Source of the DNA: Trogon surrucura
Taxonomy: Eukaryota > Chordata > Aves > Trogoniformes > Trogonidae
Length of the DNA: 64,000 bases
Direction of reading: 5' to 3'
Assembly (NCBI GenBank): GCA_020746105.1
Contig: CM036624.1
Location: 22,404,084 to 22,468,083 of the forward strand
Shown here: positions 60,906-64,000 of the stretch, piece by piece
How the letters are laid out: every line of letters starts with the position of its first letter
Numbering within the stretch: position 1 is the first letter of the stretch
Program-made: the position numbers and the translations under genes
The notes under the pieces: generated by a model
Told to the model about the DNA's origin: nothing
What the model saw: only the letters and a program-made list of their open reading frames with translations
Databases searched by the model: none

Positions 60906-63900
60906 GTGGTCCTTTCTCTACACTATGCCATTCCGAATTTTTCATTTGTAAGCGTTACTGAAGACTGCATAGACCTGTAAATATTCATATTCGAAATATT
61001 CCTCTTGAGAAAGCGTATGTGTGAGAGGGACGTTATGGAAATGAGGCTGAACCAATACCAGAGTAAAAATGGGATTCAGACCTATTAAAACATCGCAGTG
61101 CTTCCAGTCCAGCATGCAGGCTTTCCCTTCTGTCCTTTTCCTGGACTCTGACCACTATAGCTGAGATCTAAGATCTTTCCGAGAAGGAGAGACAGCAGCG
61201 ATGAAATGACTCAAAGACTAAAAAAATTTAAGGAATTCCCCCTGTCTAGCATATCAAAAAGTTCAAAAGTTACCACTGTCTCAGTGGCTAAGCAGTAAAG
61301 TGTCAGGTGTTAAAATATTTTTTTAAAGAAAATGAGAAAGGCAAAAGAACCACCAAAGGCCGGGTACGAGGTCCAAGATAACTCCAAGAGAATTCACACA
61401 CATATTTGACACACCAGGCTATTTTCCATCAGACTAAAATAGTAAGAGAAATTTTATATTTTCTCTTTTTTTCAAGTGTTCCTATTAAAAATCTGTATCA
61501 AAATAGCAATAAAAATTTGAGCTGCATATTTTCATTCAACAGAAAATACAAATTCAGGGCAACTTATTAAGTAACATATATTTTTCAGACTTGTTGACCT
61601 TTTGACCAAAACCAACCATATAAGATAGTGCTCAGCGAGAACATAGAAGGAGCCAGATTTAAAGCTAGAGATCTCTAGATTTTTTGCAAAGGATTTTCAG
61701 AAGATAACTCATATAAACAAGCCTATATTCAGTAGGACAAAATTTAATATGTAGTTTCTGCACTTCTCTTACAGCCTTCTTTAGGATCCAACATTAACAA
61801 TGGTTAAAATGAAAAAAATGTAGTATTTTCTTTTTTCTTAAAAAAAAATCTAGGAACTTTGAATGTGTTATTTGGTATATAACAAAATGAGTTTAGTATT
61901 TTCTAATTTCATCATGCCTCTGTATGAAAACAGGTGTTTCCACTTTTATTGGGTGGCAACAAGTAAAGTAAGGCTTTCCATGCATATTAAAAGAAAAAAG
62001 CAGCAAACTAGAGGCAGAGCTGTCTTCTGAGCCCATAATTGGCATTTCTAGGCCAGAAGATCTCATTTTAAAACCCCAAGAAATGTATTTTACAAATAAT
62101 ACAGTAGACTTTGATACAGCTCTGATGCAAGCATGAGATCTGGCAGGAAAAGTAGGGAGCAGGGCTAAGGCAGAAATTTGTTGAAATATAACTGGGAAAA
62201 TTCACGTCCTAAAAAACTGTCAAGGGAGAGTAGAAAGCACTGGCTTGTTTTGAAAAGCCACATAGTGGAAGAAAATTTAGATCCCTGAGGGACATAATAA
62301 AGAACAAGATGCTACCAAAGAAAGAAGTTTCAACCTTTATCAATTTCCAGAAAATAAAAATCCGTGCATTTAGATTAGGAACTGCAAAAAGGAGAGTATC
62401 TGCCCGCTACCAAACCTAGCTGAAACTGTATTTTTGAGAAGTCAAAACAGTAAAAGTTGTGATAAAATTAAAATCCTTTATTTCAGTAATTTTTAATAGA
62501 ATGCTTTGATTTTTTTTTGTAGAAATCCTATTTCTCCTTTTTAAATATATCTATTTCTTAGATAATATGCCATACACTGAACAATTTAAAAACAAAAATT
62601 ACAAAAAATATTTTTTAAAAAAAGAAGTTTAAAATAAGCTTAAAAGGGACTAGATCAAACAGGATTTAGTAGTCTCCTTCAGTGAGAAATCCAAAAGTTG
62701 AGGAATTCTTTTTCAGAAGTGGAATAAAGCCAAATTTTACATTTCAAATATTTGCTGGGCAGAAGACCTGTTCTCTACAGAACACCAGGAGTCACAAATA
62801 ATTAACTTTCTGATAAAGCTATCCTACTAAAAATCCAATCCCTTCATTAAATCTGAATCCTTAGCAGGCCGCCCAAAAAAGCAAAAGAAAGCTGGGCTTG
62901 ACTTTCCAAGGATACTTCCTTTATTCCTGGTGGTCTCTGCCATTCTTAGAGTCACATTTTTGCTAAGCAAACAAACTGGCCTGAAAAGAAAAGCTTTTCT
63001 CATCCACAGATCGATCAGATTAGATCATACCAGATCGCTGACAATCAGCTGGAATCTATGGGGTGCATTTGCTCTCACCCAGCTAAGACTGTAGCTGATG
63101 AACTTTGGTACGAAAAAGATGGAAAAAAAAAATCAATAAAATTTTCCTTCTCATTCTCTGCCTCCCTAAATGTATTCAATCACGTGGTGGATAACAGAAA
63201 TACCTACAGCAATGTAATTATTCACAACAAGCCTTTCTATCATGCAGCATTTTCCTTAGAAACACAGGACATTTTCTATAAAAAGTGTAATTTCTACTTC
63301 TTTTCCTTGAAATTATTTTCCTTCTATTTATTTTCCTTGAAAATAAAATAGTGGCAAATAAAAAAAAAGAGGCCTGTCATTAGGAATGTCTTTAATTTAA
63401 CGTTACTTTTTCCATCTGTATTCTTTCTATAGAAGTTAACCTCAACTCCAAGATGGTTTTGAAGATTTACATGTTTATTTCATTTTGTTTAATAACCTAA
63501 TCGGTTCACAGTAAATTTGACCACACACACATACACAGTGATCCCAGCTGGTTGAACGTGGCAAGTGAAGCCAAAGACATAGTCAAAAATACAGCCCTGC
63601 TGCTGAAAACTGCAAAATTATAAACAAGACCCTTAAAATTATAGCTTGGCATCACATTCCAGCAACTGTGGTGATAACACTGTTTACAGGAAAACAAGCT
63701 AAAAGCAGTTCCCAGATCTTTGGGAATTAAAGGGTTAGGGTAAAGGAAAAAATTGCATTTAATTACTGTTGATGCATAGATTTGCTCTTGATTTGGCCCC
63801 TCGTTGTGGTTTTCACAAGCAGGTCTGGTGCTGTGCTTTCCTTGCAGGTAGGAGAATGCCACAAGTTAATACCTGAATGAACTCTTCCTGTGTCTTAACA

Positions 63901-63926
63901 CCCTTTTCTCCGTTTTTTTCTTCTTC

Positions 63927-63945
63927 TTTTTTTTTTTTTTTTTTT
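63927..63945 (+). repeat. Poly(T) run, 19 bases
   Basis: Nineteen consecutive T at the end of a pyrimidine-rich stretch, followed immediately by GGCAG. Confidence 0.9.
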
Positions 63946-64000
63946 GGCAGTTAATTCATTATCTTTTGCTGCTCCCTTCATTGTAAAACTCAAAACAAAC

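Larger units (their letters stand above)
60063..64000. other. Intergenic, AT-rich; ends in a polypyrimidine tract
   Basis: Mostly AT-rich unique DNA with an A run at 60891-60905. A CpG-containing patch lies at 60480-60560, where a 60-codon frame (60510-60692) has no recognisable product. Near the right edge, a pyrimidine-rich stretch at 63888-63945 (including 19 T at 63927-63945) ends in GGCAG, a splice-acceptor-like context. No coding exon can be demonstrated. Confidence 0.45.

Noticed and set aside
63727-63740. GGGTTAGGGT, telomere-repeat-like
   Set aside because: Only about one and a half units, which is expected by chance in 64 kb.
1-64000. CRISPR array, phage, operon or other prokaryotic system
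   Set aside because: No spaced identical repeats, no dense same-strand coding, and vertebrate CpG depletion and CR1 elements throughout.

Overview
This window looks like avian nuclear DNA and most resembles a gene-poor or regulatory interval next to a developmental-type CpG island. The bird assignment rests on CR1 LINE fragments with the ATTCTGTG/ATTCTATG octamer tail and on a tRNA-Ile-headed SINE with a CR1 tail at 59895-60062. That hybrid architecture matches what is known of TguSINE1 in passerines, so a songbird-type source is likely (inference). I found no host protein-coding gene I can support. Nearly all open frames are short, overlap in several frames over low-complexity or GC-rich DNA, and show no recognisable domain. 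The one convincing coding stretch is the reverse transcriptase C-terminal part of a 5'-truncated CR1.

Layout. Positions 1-3500 form a CpG-rich domain with at least three GC-rich islands (about 560-1060, 1660-2120 and 2520-2840). Between the first two lies an AT-rich block (1081-1560) that still keeps its CpGs. Positions 3500-7500 are a low-complexity apron: T tracts, a TG/CA/TA-alternating region at 5190-5460, and a 47-base pure G run at 6678-6724. Positions 7500-24460 are mostly unique intergenic DNA with an old CR1/L3-like fragment (8830-9050), a decayed CR1 (14460-14860), a short CR1 tail (19387-19449), a hairpin (19272-19300) and a 21-bp tandem pair. Positions 24461-25855 are the well-preserved CR1. 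Positions 25856-59894 are unique intergenic sequence with old MIR-like SINE remnants (27660-27710, 43830-44290, 45597-45700), an old CR1 (28620-28912), a 39-bp-period tandem duplication (39503-39578), a G-rich tract (51991-52029) and a probable CR1 tail (58004-58050). The hybrid SINE follows at 59895-60062. The last 4 kb are AT-rich and end in a strong polypyrimidine tract.

How it may work (inference). A CpG-dense, apparently unmethylated-in-germline domain at one end, followed by about 60 kb with few transposons, is the usual look of a developmental transcription-factor gene next to its gene desert. The gene would lie off the left edge or be noncoding. Several repeat-free stretches with clustered homeodomain-like TAAT sites or retained CpGs are flagged as possible conserved noncoding elements. 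I could not compare them with any other genome, so they are hypotheses. Nothing here supports a CRISPR array, operon, phage or other prokaryotic system.
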